Shown: one piece after another, positions 16,343 through 25,220 of the stretch
Numbering within the stretch: position 1 is the first letter of the stretch
Layout of the letters: each line of letters opens with the position of its first letter
Source: an uncultured Lachnospiraceae bacterium
GTDB lineage: Bacteria > Bacillota > Clostridia > Lachnospirales > Lachnospiraceae
Direction of reading: 5' to 3'
Length of the DNA stretch: 32,061 bases
NCBI GenBank assembly: GCA_945609985.1
Contig: CALYZQ010000018.1
Coordinates: forward strand, 1 to 32,061
Position numbers and translations under genes: made by a program
The notes under the pieces: model-generated
Databases searched by the model: none
The model's input: the letters and a program-made list of their open reading frames with translations, nothing else
Told to the model about the DNA's origin: nothing

Positions 16343-17854
16343 CTAAAATACTCTCTTCTGTTGCATCAGCGCCACCAGGCTTACAATTCCCAACGCCAGG
16401 AAAAATACACAAACCGGCCAACTGACAAAGAAGGTCCCTCTTACCTCCACATTGGTCAGTACATACGCAAGCACATTGGCTGTTATATGCATGGCAACAG
16501 GCACCTTAAAGGTACCGAAATACTCATAAGCAAAGGCAAACAGAAGCCCCATCAAAAACGCATAAACACCCTGCACCACATTCATATGATACACACCAAA
16601 TACTACGGCATTAATCAAAATACCAAGCTTCACGCCGAAGAATTTGCGCAGATATCCGTAAATAATACCTCTGAATAGCACTTCTTCCGCAATGGGACCG
16701 ATAAACCCATAAGCGATAAGTCCCAGCACAAGACCTGCGGAATACTGGCTCTGTGCCACCTGTTTGTAGCTTACTGAGGTCTCCGCAAAACGGATGAGCT
16801 CACTAAACAGATTCAGTCCCAATACAAATCCCACCGTCAACGTACCGAGCAGTACATAATTAACCTTGGGCTCTCTACGCAAATGCAACAGATACATATA
16901 ATCCCTTGTCCTGCCAATGATGTATCTTGCTATCTTAAGGACAAACAGCGCCGCCACCGTAAAGCTTACCGCTGTAATAATCGCCTTGGTATTTCCGGTG
17001 TAATAATAGGTCTGTCCGTCTATTCCCATGGTCATAAAGAAGCTCCGCACGCTCTCCGGCAGCTTCATTGCCACCATGGACAATAGAGTCAGCAGAATAT
17101 ACTGGGTCAAACTCCTCACCAGCATAAACAATGCAAACTGATAAAATATCGCAAACACCTTCTGAAACAGAGTGGGCTCGGGCTGATTCTCTCTGGTCTC
17201 ACGAAGCAGGAAGGAAGTAAGCTCCTCCACCGAACGCACAATATAGTCTGCGTGTGCCTCTCTGAGCTCCTCCATGCTGCCGTAGCCGTATGTAACGCCC
17301 ACGCTCTCGATACCCATGGCTTTCGCACCTTCCGCATCGAATTTTCGGTCACCAATCATGTATACCTTATCCCGCTCCACGGTACGGTTGCGAAACAATC
17401 TCTGCAGTGCTTCACATACCACTTCATCCTTATTCACTCTGGTACCATCCAGCTCACTTCCCACAACAGCCTCAAAATAACAGTCCAACTTAAAATGCTT
17501 TAAGATTCTCTCCACAAAAACAGTGGGCTTACTGGAAGCCACTGCCAGATGAAATCCCTTCTGCTTCAAAATCTTAAGCATCTTAGGAATTCCTTTGTAG
17601 ACCTCGTTTTCAAAAATACCGGTATCCTTAAATCGCTCCCTGTATTTTTCCACCGCCCTACCTGCCTGCTCCTCATTCATTCCGTAAAACTGCTTAAAGC
17701 TCTCTGCAAGGGGCGGTCCGATAAAAGGTGTCAGCTTGTCCAAATCCGGCTCCTCAATACCAAAATCCTTAAGAGCATACTGCACACAGGTGGTAATCCC
17801 CACCTTGGGGTCTGTCAGAGTACCATCCAAATCAAATAGCAAATACTGTTTCAT
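16343..17854 (-). CDS. HAD hydrolase fused to CPBP-family membrane protease
   Basis: Protein of 503 residues with two unrelated modules. Residues 1-215 are a HAD-IA phosphatase like phosphoglycolate phosphatase: DLDGT with Asp8 and Asp10, SSKP around Ser107, Lys141-142 and GDRKFD with Asp169 and Asp173. Residues about 230-503 are membrane-embedded with 7-8 helices and hold the CPBP/CAAX-protease motifs: EEVLFRG (Glu390-Glu391, Arg395), FGVYH (Phe419, His423) and HITAN (His456, Asn460). All catalytic motifs of both modules are intact. The ATG at 17854 directly follows the greA stop, with AGGAG seven bases upstream, so translation is coupled. CPBP proteins cleave or process membrane peptides, including bacteriocin immunity and prenyl-protein types. 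The joint role here is unknown. Confidence 0.85.
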   Translation of the reverse strand: MKQYLLFDLDGTLTDPKVGITTCVQYALKDFGIEEPDLDKLTPFIGPPLAESFKQFYGMNEEQAGRAVEKYRERFKDTGIFENEVYKGIPKMLKILKQKGFHLAVASSKPTVFVERILKHFKLDCYFEAVVGSELDGTRVNKDEVVCEALQRLFRNRTVERDKVYMIGDRKFDAEGAKAMGIESVGVTYGYGSMEELREAHADYIVRSVEELTSFLLRETRENQPEPTLFQKVFAIFYQFALFMLVRSLTQYILLTLLSMVAMKLPESVRSFFMTMGIDGQTYYYTGNTKAIITAVSFTVAALFVLKIARYIIGRTRDYMYLLHLRREPKVNYVLLGTLTVGFVLGLNLFSELIRFAETSVSYKQVAQSQYSAGLVLGLIAYGFIGPIAEEVLFRGIIYGYLRKFFGVKLGILINAVVFGVYHMNVVQGVYAFLMGLLFAFAYEYFGTFKVPVAMHITANVLAYVLTNVEVRGTFFVSWPVCVFFLALGIVSLVALMQQKRVF

Positions 17855-18358
17855 CTAATAGCTCCTTATTTTATCATTGCCTTCATCCACAGTCTTATCA
17901 AAGCTTACAATCCGTACATCATAGGAAACCGCTTCATTTACCTGTACATGGGCAATCTCTCCCACCTTCTTGCCAAGCAGTGCCTTGCCCAACGGTGATT
18001 CATTGGTGATAAGCCCTTCAAGAGAATTGCCTCGCACGGTAGTAACAATCCTGTAGGTCTCCATGGTGCCGTCATCCACAAATTCTACCGTAACAGTATT
18101 ATTCAAACCGATTTCATCCTCTGCGGATTCATCGGAAATAATCGTGGCTGTGCGGATCATTCTCTCCAAATAACGGATACGGCTGTCGTTTTGATTCTTC
18201 GCCTTCTTGGCCGCATAGTACTCAAAATTCTCACTCAAATCTCCATGCGCTCTTGCTTCCTTAACATCTGCTAAGACCTGCGGACGCACCACCAGCCTGC
18301 GGTATTCTATTTCCTCTTCCATCTTTTTGATGTCGCCGGGTGTCAATTTATCATACAT
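17855..18358 (-). CDS. greA: Transcription elongation factor GreA
   Basis: Protein of 167 residues. It enters the secondary channel of RNA polymerase and stimulates cleavage of backtracked RNA. Residues 1-75 form the coiled coil with the ARAHGDLSENFEY tip, in which Asp40 and Glu43 are the essential acidic pair. The C-terminal FKBP-like domain has TVTVEF and the closing ESPLGKALLGKKVGE motif. It is slightly longer than the usual 158 residues owing to a charged tail. The start is the ATG at 18358, preceded by GAGGA at seven bases; an ATG two codons earlier (18364) would leave almost no spacing. It lies 13 bases after the mraY-like stop and abuts the HAD-CPBP gene. Confidence 0.9.
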   Translation of the reverse strand: MYDKLTPGDIKKMEEEIEYRRLVVRPQVLADVKEARAHGDLSENFEYYAAKKAKNQNDSRIRYLERMIRTATIISDESAEDEIGLNNTVTVEFVDDGTMETYRIVTTVRGNSLEGLITNESPLGKALLGKKVGEIAHVQVNEAVSYDVRIVSFDKTVDEGNDKIRSY

Positions 18359-18371
18359 AATCATTCCTCAC

Positions 18372-19337
18372 TTACAATTGGATACCGTAAATTACAGCCA
18401 CAGATACAATAATCTGAATGATAGCAAAACGGAATACCGTCTGGGTATTGGACCACTCCCACACCTTACGCACATGGTCATGAAGCGGTGTTCTGGTATT
18501 CTTTAAAATACGTATCTTTAAGAAACGCAGTAAAAATACTTTTACCAGTCCCAAGCCTCCATCCAAAAGAAGTACCAACGCTACCGGAATGTATAATACA
18601 GGACAGCCTGTCTTTAAAATAGCTATACTGATAAACAGCCCCATGGCCCTGGAACCCGCATCTCCCATCATCAGCTTGCTGGGGGTGGCATTGTACCACA
18701 AATACCCCAAAATACATACCGCAAACAACAGAATCAGGAATCGGAAGTTCTCCGGCATTTCTTTCATATTTCCAATCATATAGATGGACATCAGGGTAAT
18801 AATAGTCAGCGTTCCGGACAGCCCGTCCACACCGTCTGCGCAGTTCGTTACGTTTACGGAGGTCCAGACAAGCACGATAATCAAAAAGGCATACAGTGCC
18901 GGATGCACCACATACTTCACATCAAAAAATGCAAGCTCCGCCACATTGGCATTGTACTTCAAAAAGGTAAATGCCACCAAGGCAGCTACACATAAGTCCA
19001 AAAATCCTTTTTTATATTCACCCCAAGGTGTCTTGGACGCATCATCCAAAAAGCCCGTCATCATGGAAATCACAATCAATATCAGATAAATAATCAGCTC
19101 CGCATTCATGGGCACAAACAAAACTGTCGCAAGCACAAACGCCAACACAAAGATAATGCCCGCTCCTCTGGGTTTACCCGCAGAAAGCTTGCCGTCATGG
19201 GCATATTCTCTTCCGCCATCCTTGGGAAGATAATTACACAGCTTTGCCGTGGCAAATACCGTGGCGATAAATGCAAACAAAATACCTCCAAAAGCCAGTA
19301 ATGAAGTGTTTCCCTGCTGTATCACTGAATGTAACAT
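18372..19337 (-). CDS. mraY: MraY-like phospho-N-acetylmuramoyl-pentapeptide transferase
   Basis: Integral membrane enzyme of 321 residues with about ten helices. It moves phospho-MurNAc-pentapeptide to undecaprenyl phosphate to give lipid I. Motifs seen: GKPRGAG near the N terminus, GFLDDASK (Asp98-Asp99), NCADGVDGLSG (165-175), MGDAGSRAMG (224-233) and TPLHDHVRK (283-291). The last motif corresponds to the usual HHH segment of MraY but reads HDH. Its location next to greA, outside a division and cell-wall cluster, and the HDH variant leave open whether it is the main MraY or a paralogue acting on another polyprenyl phosphate. GGAGT precedes the ATG; it is the first gene of a four-gene operon. 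Confidence 0.82.
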   Translation of the reverse strand: MLHSVIQQGNTSLLAFGGILFAFIATVFATAKLCNYLPKDGGREYAHDGKLSAGKPRGAGIIFVLAFVLATVLFVPMNAELIIYLILIVISMMTGFLDDASKTPWGEYKKGFLDLCVAALVAFTFLKYNANVAELAFFDVKYVVHPALYAFLIIVLVWTSVNVTNCADGVDGLSGTLTIITLMSIYMIGNMKEMPENFRFLILLFAVCILGYLWYNATPSKLMMGDAGSRAMGLFISIAILKTGCPVLYIPVALVLLLDGGLGLVKVFLLRFLKIRILKNTRTPLHDHVRKVWEWSNTQTVFRFAIIQIIVSVAVIYGIQL

Positions 19338-19353
19338 TGTTTTACTCCTATCT

Positions 19354-19407
19354 GTACACCCCTTCGGTGTACGTTCCTATTGTACTCTATCTTTCGAAAA
19401 AATACAA
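19354..19407 (-). promoter_or_regulatory. Promoter and leader hairpin of the mraY-greA operon
   Basis: Minus strand: TTGTAT (19402-19407), 17 bases, TACAAT (19379-19384), 42 bases before the ATG at 19337. GTACACC (19354-19360) and GGTGTAC (19366-19372) form a hairpin at about the transcript start. The promoter lies just after the GH2 stop at 19425; no convincing terminator separates the two units. Confidence 0.55.
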
Positions 19408-19424
19408 AGCTTTCCGAGAAAATG

Positions 19425-22400
19425 TTATATAAACCGGAACATTTCAAAATCAAACCTGCTGCCGGGCAGGAAGATAAATTCCACCGTTCCCTTGCCGCAA
19501 AGCTTTTCGATGGCAAATTCCTGCATATTGTATGGGGATTTTTCGGCATCGACAACAATCTTATCACCGAAATTTCTTGTATCCCCCCTAAACTCAACTA
19601 TGCGGTTTACGGTCTCTCCTGCTTCATTCGTAAAGTGGATATGGATGGTATTTGCTGCAAGGGGTGTTCTTCCCCAAATGGCAATTTTCTCAGTTCCTCT
19701 CTCACCAAAATCCATATTTCCAAATTCGAGGGTTACGTTGTTGCCTATCTCCTCCACCGTATTTCCCTGCATGCAAAAACTGTCGCCATAGATTTTATCT
19801 GCCTCGTCGGCATAAAGCTTTCCAAAGGCTTTTTCACAATACTTAAAGTAAAAGCCCTTCATATGTACCTTCTCCCGCATCACAAAGGCTATGGTCACAA
19901 TACCCTTGATACGCTCAGGAAGCTTCAAGGTTTCATCCTGATAGGTATTCCAGATAGGCTTCTGCTTACACCTTAAGGTATCAAGCAGACGGCTTCCCTC
20001 CTCATGAGGTTTGCCCAGCCATATTTCAATAGGGCTTGCAGGACCACCCATAGAAAAGATGGGTATTATAATTTCATCGGAGCCGTATTCTCCGAAATCC
20101 ACCTGTTCAAATATAACACCGCTCATACCGTCTCTTGCGGTAGCAATTCCCTTTTCATTACCATTACTGATTTCTCCGATGGTATCTGCATACAGGCTGG
20201 CTGATATCAGCTCATATGGTTTTATAAAGGCTTTTCCCAAGCCCTCCGCAGTACACTCCATCTGGGAAATAACAGTTACATGCGCTCTTCCGCTCTTGGA
20301 CATACAACGCACTCTAAAATCTCCGTCACCGAAAGCAGTCACCTTGGCAATATGAACATTTCCATTGTTCTCCACTTCCTCAACTGCCGCAAAGTTCACT
20401 GCCACACCGCCGTCATTTACTACCTGCCAGATAAGCTCCTTGTCCTTGGCATCCTCCGGAAATATTGCAGCCTCAATCATTATCTCTTTGCATTCAGGCG
20501 AAAAGCTTGTGCCCTGCTTAGCAGTTAATGCAACCTTGCGCACGGGCACATCCGTTACGTCGCCTTCATTTTCGCATGGACACTTCATGCAGTCGTACAT
20601 GTATGAAATTTCCGTGCATGGCATCTTGTTCTCACCAATATCGGCTCCGTCTTCCCCGCAGTTCTCCATCACGCGAGTCTTTGTCACTCCTATACCGGCT
20701 CCCTCCGCCGTCAACCTCACTTCAGCTCCCTGCAACCGCTTAGAGCTTACCGTCACTACAACCTCTCCTGCCTCCAAGGTGCTTCCAATCACCGCCAGAA
20801 GCTTTCCGGAAAACAGCTTTCTGACTTCGGCCTTATAGGCATCGTAATCCGTACTGTCACCATTATCCAGTCCAAGAAGTCTGCCTGCTCCCTGTACACT
20901 TACTTCTACATAATCTGCCGCATTCTCCACCACTCTTCCCTCTTTATCCAAGGTCTGAATAGTCACAAAACACAAGTCCTTTCCATCTGCGGAAAGCGTA
21001 GTTTTGTCTACGGAAAGAACAATCCTTTCACTGTCCCCGAAGGAGTTTCTGCTGTCTCTTGCAATTTCCCTGCCCTCTTTGTCATAAGCTACTGCTGTGA
21101 TGGTTCCCGGCTCATAGGGCACCTGCCAGTCACCCAAAAGCTTCCTTCCGTGAGCATGGTCAATCTCTTGTCTGCCCTTGGATTTACCGTTTACAAACAG
21201 TTCCACTGAAGCGCCATTTGTGCAGGCGCGCACATCAATCAGCTGTCCCTCATTAAAATCCCAGTAGGGGAATACATGCACCATAGGTTCCTTTTCTGCA
21301 TCTGTCCACTCTGCCTTGAAAATATAGTAGGCATCCTTGGGAAATCCCGCAGTGTCAATCTGTCCGAAATAAGAATTCTTGGTATGATAAGGTGTGGGCT
21401 CACCGATATAGTCACAGCCTGTCCACAAAAACTGTCCGAAAGCAAAGGTTGCATCCCTGTCATCACAGATACATGCTTCAATGCTCTTAGCACCCCAGCT
21501 TGTAGAGGAATTTCCTAAGGCTGAGCACTGCAAATCCTCATCTGCCATAATGGATTTTGCAAGTGGGAAATGATAGATACCCCTACTGTGCACAATGGAA
21601 GCTGTCTCGCTTCCGTAAATAATCCAGTCCGGATGCTCCTTATGGTGGTCTGCATAATATTTTTCTGCATAGTTATAGCCTGCATACTTTACAATATCCG
21701 CACACTTCTGTGCATTCTCCCAAGGCATAAAATTACTGCCGATGGTGATGGGCGCATTATCCTTGGGGTCATGCGCACGCACATATTCCACCAATCTCTT
21801 GGTAATCTCCTGTCCGTACTCGTCCGCATGGGTGTCATATATCTCATTTCCGATGGACCACAAAAAGACGCAGGGGTGGTTTCTGTCACGACGAATCCAG
21901 CTTTCCACATCCTTTGCCGCCCATTCCTTAAAAAATCTTCCGTAATCGTAGGTTGTCTTGCTTCGCTCCCACATATCAAAGGCTTCATCCATTACGAGGA
22001 AACCCATTTTGTCTGCCATTTCCAAAAATTCCGGTGCCTGCATGTTGTGGCTGGTACGGATGGCATTCACCCCCATACCCCTTAGAGTATGAAGCTTCCT
22101 TGCCATGGCTGCCTCACTATAAGCAGCACCCAGACAACCGAAATCATGATGCTCACAGACACCATGCACTTTTACATTTCTGCCGTTTAAGAAAAAGCCC
22201 TTATCCGGACAAAACTCCATAGTGCGGAAGCCGATGGTGTTTTCCTGTGCATCCAACACTTCTGTACCGTCCGTAAGCTCTACCATCAACTGATAGCACT
22301 GAGAGTCTTCGATATCCCAAAGCTCTGGAGCCTCCACACAGGCACGCAATGCCACCATTGTACACTTCACATCAACACTCTTTTCATTGGCAAGAGCCGA

Positions 22401-23066
22401 TACCTTCCTGTCACAGGTGGAAGCATCTTCCTTACAAAAAGCCACTCCCAAATCCTGCACAGGTTCGCCATCTTTATACAACGCAAAATGGCACCCTGTC
22501 TCCTTAGTAAACGCTCCCGCCACCTCAGTCTCTGCTTCCAGAATAAAGCGGTCCGGCTTTTCACTACCCTGCTTTTTACTGTCAGGCTTTATATTCACAT
22601 AAGTACCATCCAAAGGCAAATAAACCTTTTTGCATCGCTTCAGCCACACATTGCGATAAATTCCCGCACCGGAATACCATCTGCTGTTGGGAGACTGATG
22701 ACGCACCTGCAATACAATCTGATTCTCTCCACGAATAAGAAACTCTGTGATATCTATAGTAAAAGTAGAGTATCCGTATTTCCAATCTCCTACCCTATGG
22801 CCATTTACATACAGGGTGGAATCCATGTATACCCCATCAAAACGAAGCTGTATACGCTCCTCGGTGTTCTTCCCTTCCCAATCGAAAAGCTTCCGATACC
22901 AGCCGCAGCTATCCTCGTACAAATCCTTAGTATTGTAAATCAGCCAATCATGGGGAAGCTCCACAGGCGCAAAGTGTTCACTTTGCGCCTGCATTTCTTC
23001 CCATGTAGCATTAAGGTCTGTTTTCAAGAATTTCCAACCTGTCGTGAAAAGTGTTTTTGTCTCCAT
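19425..23066 (-). CDS. GH2 glycosidase, probable beta-galactosidase, with CBM-like tail
   Basis: Large cytosolic enzyme of 1213 residues. Residues 1-145 are the GH2 sugar-binding jelly roll (LPHDW, WYRK, DGVYMDSTLYVNGHRVG). An immunoglobulin-like domain and then the (beta/alpha)8 barrel at about 285-590 follow. SIGNE gives acid/base Glu408, YGSETAS gives nucleophile Glu487, and GMGVNAIRTSHN is the classic GH2 loop. After residue 600 come DUF4982-like and Ig-like domains, a cysteine-rich linker (CMKCPC at 826-831), a Big2-like domain (about 842-935) and two CBM6-like beta-sandwich repeats (about 985-1075 and 1110-1213). There is no signal peptide although the tail resembles that of secreted enzymes. 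It follows GH67 by 29 bases, so the two are co-transcribed. GH2 also contains glucuronidases and other activities, so the substrate is uncertain. Confidence 0.82.
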   Translation of the reverse strand: METKTLFTTGWKFLKTDLNATWEEMQAQSEHFAPVELPHDWLIYNTKDLYEDSCGWYRKLFDWEGKNTEERIQLRFDGVYMDSTLYVNGHRVGDWKYGYSTFTIDITEFLIRGENQIVLQVRHQSPNSRWYSGAGIYRNVWLKRCKKVYLPLDGTYVNIKPDSKKQGSEKPDRFILEAETEVAGAFTKETGCHFALYKDGEPVQDLGVAFCKEDASTCDRKVSALANEKSVDVKCTMVALRACVEAPELWDIEDSQCYQLMVELTDGTEVLDAQENTIGFRTMEFCPDKGFFLNGRNVKVHGVCEHHDFGCLGAAYSEAAMARKLHTLRGMGVNAIRTSHNMQAPEFLEMADKMGFLVMDEAFDMWERSKTTYDYGRFFKEWAAKDVESWIRRDRNHPCVFLWSIGNEIYDTHADEYGQEITKRLVEYVRAHDPKDNAPITIGSNFMPWENAQKCADIVKYAGYNYAEKYYADHHKEHPDWIIYGSETASIVHSRGIYHFPLAKSIMADEDLQCSALGNSSTSWGAKSIEACICDDRDATFAFGQFLWTGCDYIGEPTPYHTKNSYFGQIDTAGFPKDAYYIFKAEWTDAEKEPMVHVFPYWDFNEGQLIDVRACTNGASVELFVNGKSKGRQEIDHAHGRKLLGDWQVPYEPGTITAVAYDKEGREIARDSRNSFGDSERIVLSVDKTTLSADGKDLCFVTIQTLDKEGRVVENAADYVEVSVQGAGRLLGLDNGDSTDYDAYKAEVRKLFSGKLLAVIGSTLEAGEVVVTVSSKRLQGAEVRLTAEGAGIGVTKTRVMENCGEDGADIGENKMPCTEISYMYDCMKCPCENEGDVTDVPVRKVALTAKQGTSFSPECKEIMIEAAIFPEDAKDKELIWQVVNDGGVAVNFAAVEEVENNGNVHIAKVTAFGDGDFRVRCMSKSGRAHVTVISQMECTAEGLGKAFIKPYELISASLYADTIGEISNGNEKGIATARDGMSGVIFEQVDFGEYGSDEIIIPIFSMGGPASPIEIWLGKPHEEGSRLLDTLRCKQKPIWNTYQDETLKLPERIKGIVTIAFVMREKVHMKGFYFKYCEKAFGKLYADEADKIYGDSFCMQGNTVEEIGNNVTLEFGNMDFGERGTEKIAIWGRTPLAANTIHIHFTNEAGETVNRIVEFRGDTRNFGDKIVVDAEKSPYNMQEFAIEKLCGKGTVEFIFLPGSRFDFEMFRFI

Positions 23067-23095
23067 AATGCCCCCACGTATCTTTTGTCTCAGAA

Positions 23096-25096
23096 TTAAT
23101 AAATTGCTCTGCCCTTCTCATCTGCAATTCCACTCTTACGGAAGAAATAGGAATTTACCTGGTCTCTCCATTCCTTTGCATTGTAGAGCTGTCTGCCGAA
23201 GCGAACCTTTACAAGATTGAAGGTATCTGCAGAGATTTTGCCCTCCAGGCTATCCCATGCGGCAATCATCTGCTCTACTTCCTCCACACCTTCAAAGTGG
23301 GTGTCGTAAATATGCTGAATCAGGGTCTTACCTGTCTTCAGTACATAGGTGTAGGGTACATGGTGGAAGAACAAAAGCAGCTCCTCGGGACAGGTCTCCA
23401 TGTTGTTATACATGGATGCATTGGGCTCATAATACTGTTGGGCATAGCCCGTTCCCTTATCCGTTCTATCCACTCCGATTCCCAAATGGTCTGCTCTGTG
23501 GTAGGTTCCCCAACAGGAATACTCATAACCATCTACGCTACAGCCGTAATGGATATTGGGAGTTACCATCCAGCCGATTCCCAAAGGACTGGTATACTTC
23601 TCATAAGTAGCTCTGGAGGGAAGCATAATGCCCTTGATGGTGTCAATTACGTTTTCATCCGTAGAGATACTTAAGCGAATCCACTCTTCCAAGATTTCCT
23701 CTGCAGAGAGGCTGGTGGTAAAGCCCAATCGTCCGAAGCCGTAAAAGTTTGCTGCTGCCAGGTCATTACCTGTCCAGTTTGCATCGTTTCCGGTGTTAAT
23801 AACTGCGGCAATACCGGCATTCTTGTTGCCAAGAGTTCTGCCGCTGATGACATCTGCTACCGTATCCGCGCCCTTCTTACAATAGGTGTGGAAATCCAGT
23901 ACCTCCTTAAACATGGGAATCAAGTAGCACACATCGATCTGATGTCCGGTGTATTCCTGTGCCAGCTGTACCTCCAGCATCTGATTGGTCTTCTTAAGAC
24001 CGCCAAGTAAGGGAGAAATAGGCTCACGAATCTGGAAGTCCATGGGACCGTTTTTAATCTGCAAAATCACGTTCTCGTGATAGTCTCCGTCCATCTGAAT
24101 AAAGCTGTCATATCCTGCTCTCGCACGGTCCGTTTTGTAATCTCTCCAGTCCTGAGTACAGTTGTACACAAAACAGCGCCAGATAATGATTCCACCGTAG
24201 GGCTTCACAATATCTGCCAACATGTTTGCACCATCCGCCTGGGTTCTGCCGTAGGTGAAGGGACCGGGTCTTCCCTCAGAGTCAGCCTTTACAAGGAATC
24301 CGCCAAGGTTAGGAATCTTTGCAAATACCTCTGCCATCTTCTCCTTCCACCACGCAATAACGCCCTCATCCAGAGGGTCTGCACTGTCAAGACCACCCAG
24401 TTCAATGGTAGCCGCATAGTTAAGACTTAAGAAAAATTTGATTCCGTAACCTGCAAATATCTCAGCCATCTGCGCAACCTTCTCAAAATATCTGTCCGTA
24501 ATCAGCCAGGTAGCGCAATTCTTTACGTTAACATTATTGATTACCACACCGTTGATACCGATAGACGCTACAAAACGTGCGTAATCCACCGTTCTTTCAT
24601 CCACAACCACTTCATTATTCACAAAGAAGAAGGAATTGCCGGAATAACCTCTCTCAATACTGCCGTCCATATTGTCCCAATGATTGTACATTCTAAGTGG
24701 ATTGTCAGGGTTTACCAATGCATCCATACCCTTTAAGGACTTCTCCATGGCAACCACGCGTAAGATGTGGAACACACCATACAGTGCACCCTTTTCATCC
24801 CTTGCACTTAAGGTAAGAGTACCGTCAACTTCCTTCAGCAGGTAACCATCCTCCTTAATCTGCGCATCTTCGCTCTTTTCAATGATAAGGGTAGCCTTGT
24901 CCTCTTCCTTACAAGCCAAAGCAATACCCAGCATTCCCTGAATACCGTTTATAAGCTCCTTTTGTGCATTCTTAATAATGGCATTTTCATGGTCAAAGCC
25001 CTTCCATACCAAGCCTGTAAAGAAGCTTGCGTTTCCCTGCTCCTTCTTGGGTTCATATTTCAGCCAAAGCTGTGTCCAATTCTTTTCCTGTGACAT
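23096..25096 (-). CDS. aguA: GH67 xylan alpha-glucuronidase
   Basis: Cytosolic enzyme of 666 residues that removes 4-O-methyl-D-glucuronic acid from the terminal xylose of aldouronic acids. The N-terminal domain (1-130) leads to the barrel at NPLRMYNHWDNMDGSIERGYSG. The catalytic positions match the GH67 pattern in spacing: Glu274 in KADSEGRPGP as acid, with Asp353 in GPMDFQIRE and Glu381 in AQEYTGH as the base pair, 79 and 28 residues apart as in the Geobacillus enzyme as I recall it. The C-terminal helical domain (about 450-666) contains SPLGIGWMVTPNIHYG and GVDRT. GAGGAAAAAAC precedes the ATG. It is the clearest marker that the host uses glucuronoxylan. Confidence 0.93.
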   Translation of the reverse strand: MSQEKNWTQLWLKYEPKKEQGNASFFTGLVWKGFDHENAIIKNAQKELINGIQGMLGIALACKEEDKATLIIEKSEDAQIKEDGYLLKEVDGTLTLSARDEKGALYGVFHILRVVAMEKSLKGMDALVNPDNPLRMYNHWDNMDGSIERGYSGNSFFFVNNEVVVDERTVDYARFVASIGINGVVINNVNVKNCATWLITDRYFEKVAQMAEIFAGYGIKFFLSLNYAATIELGGLDSADPLDEGVIAWWKEKMAEVFAKIPNLGGFLVKADSEGRPGPFTYGRTQADGANMLADIVKPYGGIIIWRCFVYNCTQDWRDYKTDRARAGYDSFIQMDGDYHENVILQIKNGPMDFQIREPISPLLGGLKKTNQMLEVQLAQEYTGHQIDVCYLIPMFKEVLDFHTYCKKGADTVADVISGRTLGNKNAGIAAVINTGNDANWTGNDLAAANFYGFGRLGFTTSLSAEEILEEWIRLSISTDENVIDTIKGIMLPSRATYEKYTSPLGIGWMVTPNIHYGCSVDGYEYSCWGTYHRADHLGIGVDRTDKGTGYAQQYYEPNASMYNNMETCPEELLLFFHHVPYTYVLKTGKTLIQHIYDTHFEGVEEVEQMIAAWDSLEGKISADTFNLVKVRFGRQLYNAKEWRDQVNSYFFRKSGIADEKGRAIY

Positions 25097-25145
25097 GTTT
25101 TTTCCTCACTTTCTTATCCTACTTCACTTCGTCTTCGGCGCATCG

Positions 25146-25159
25146 TGTAAGTGCTTACA
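25146..25159. promoter_or_regulatory. Near-consensus cre (CcpA catabolite-repression) site
   Basis: TGTAAGTGCTTACA differs by one base at the centre from the ideal palindromic cre TGTAAGCGCTTACA. It lies 50 bases upstream of the GH67 start and just past the terminator of the GH3 gene, where a bound CcpA would act as a roadblock for the GH67-GH2 operon. Confidence 0.6.
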
Positions 25160-25175
25160 TCATTCTTTTATAAAA

Positions 25176-25207
25176 TGGCTGTCATACGAAACATCATATG
25201 ACAGCCA
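25176..25207 (-). terminator. Terminator of the GH3 gene
   Basis: An 11-bp perfect stem, TGGCTGTCATA (25176-25186) with TATGACAGCCA (25197-25207), is followed on the minus strand by TTTTAT. It separates GH3 from the GH67-GH2 genes. The T-run is short, so read-through is possible. Confidence 0.7.
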
Positions 25208-25220
25208 ATGCCTTTTGCAA

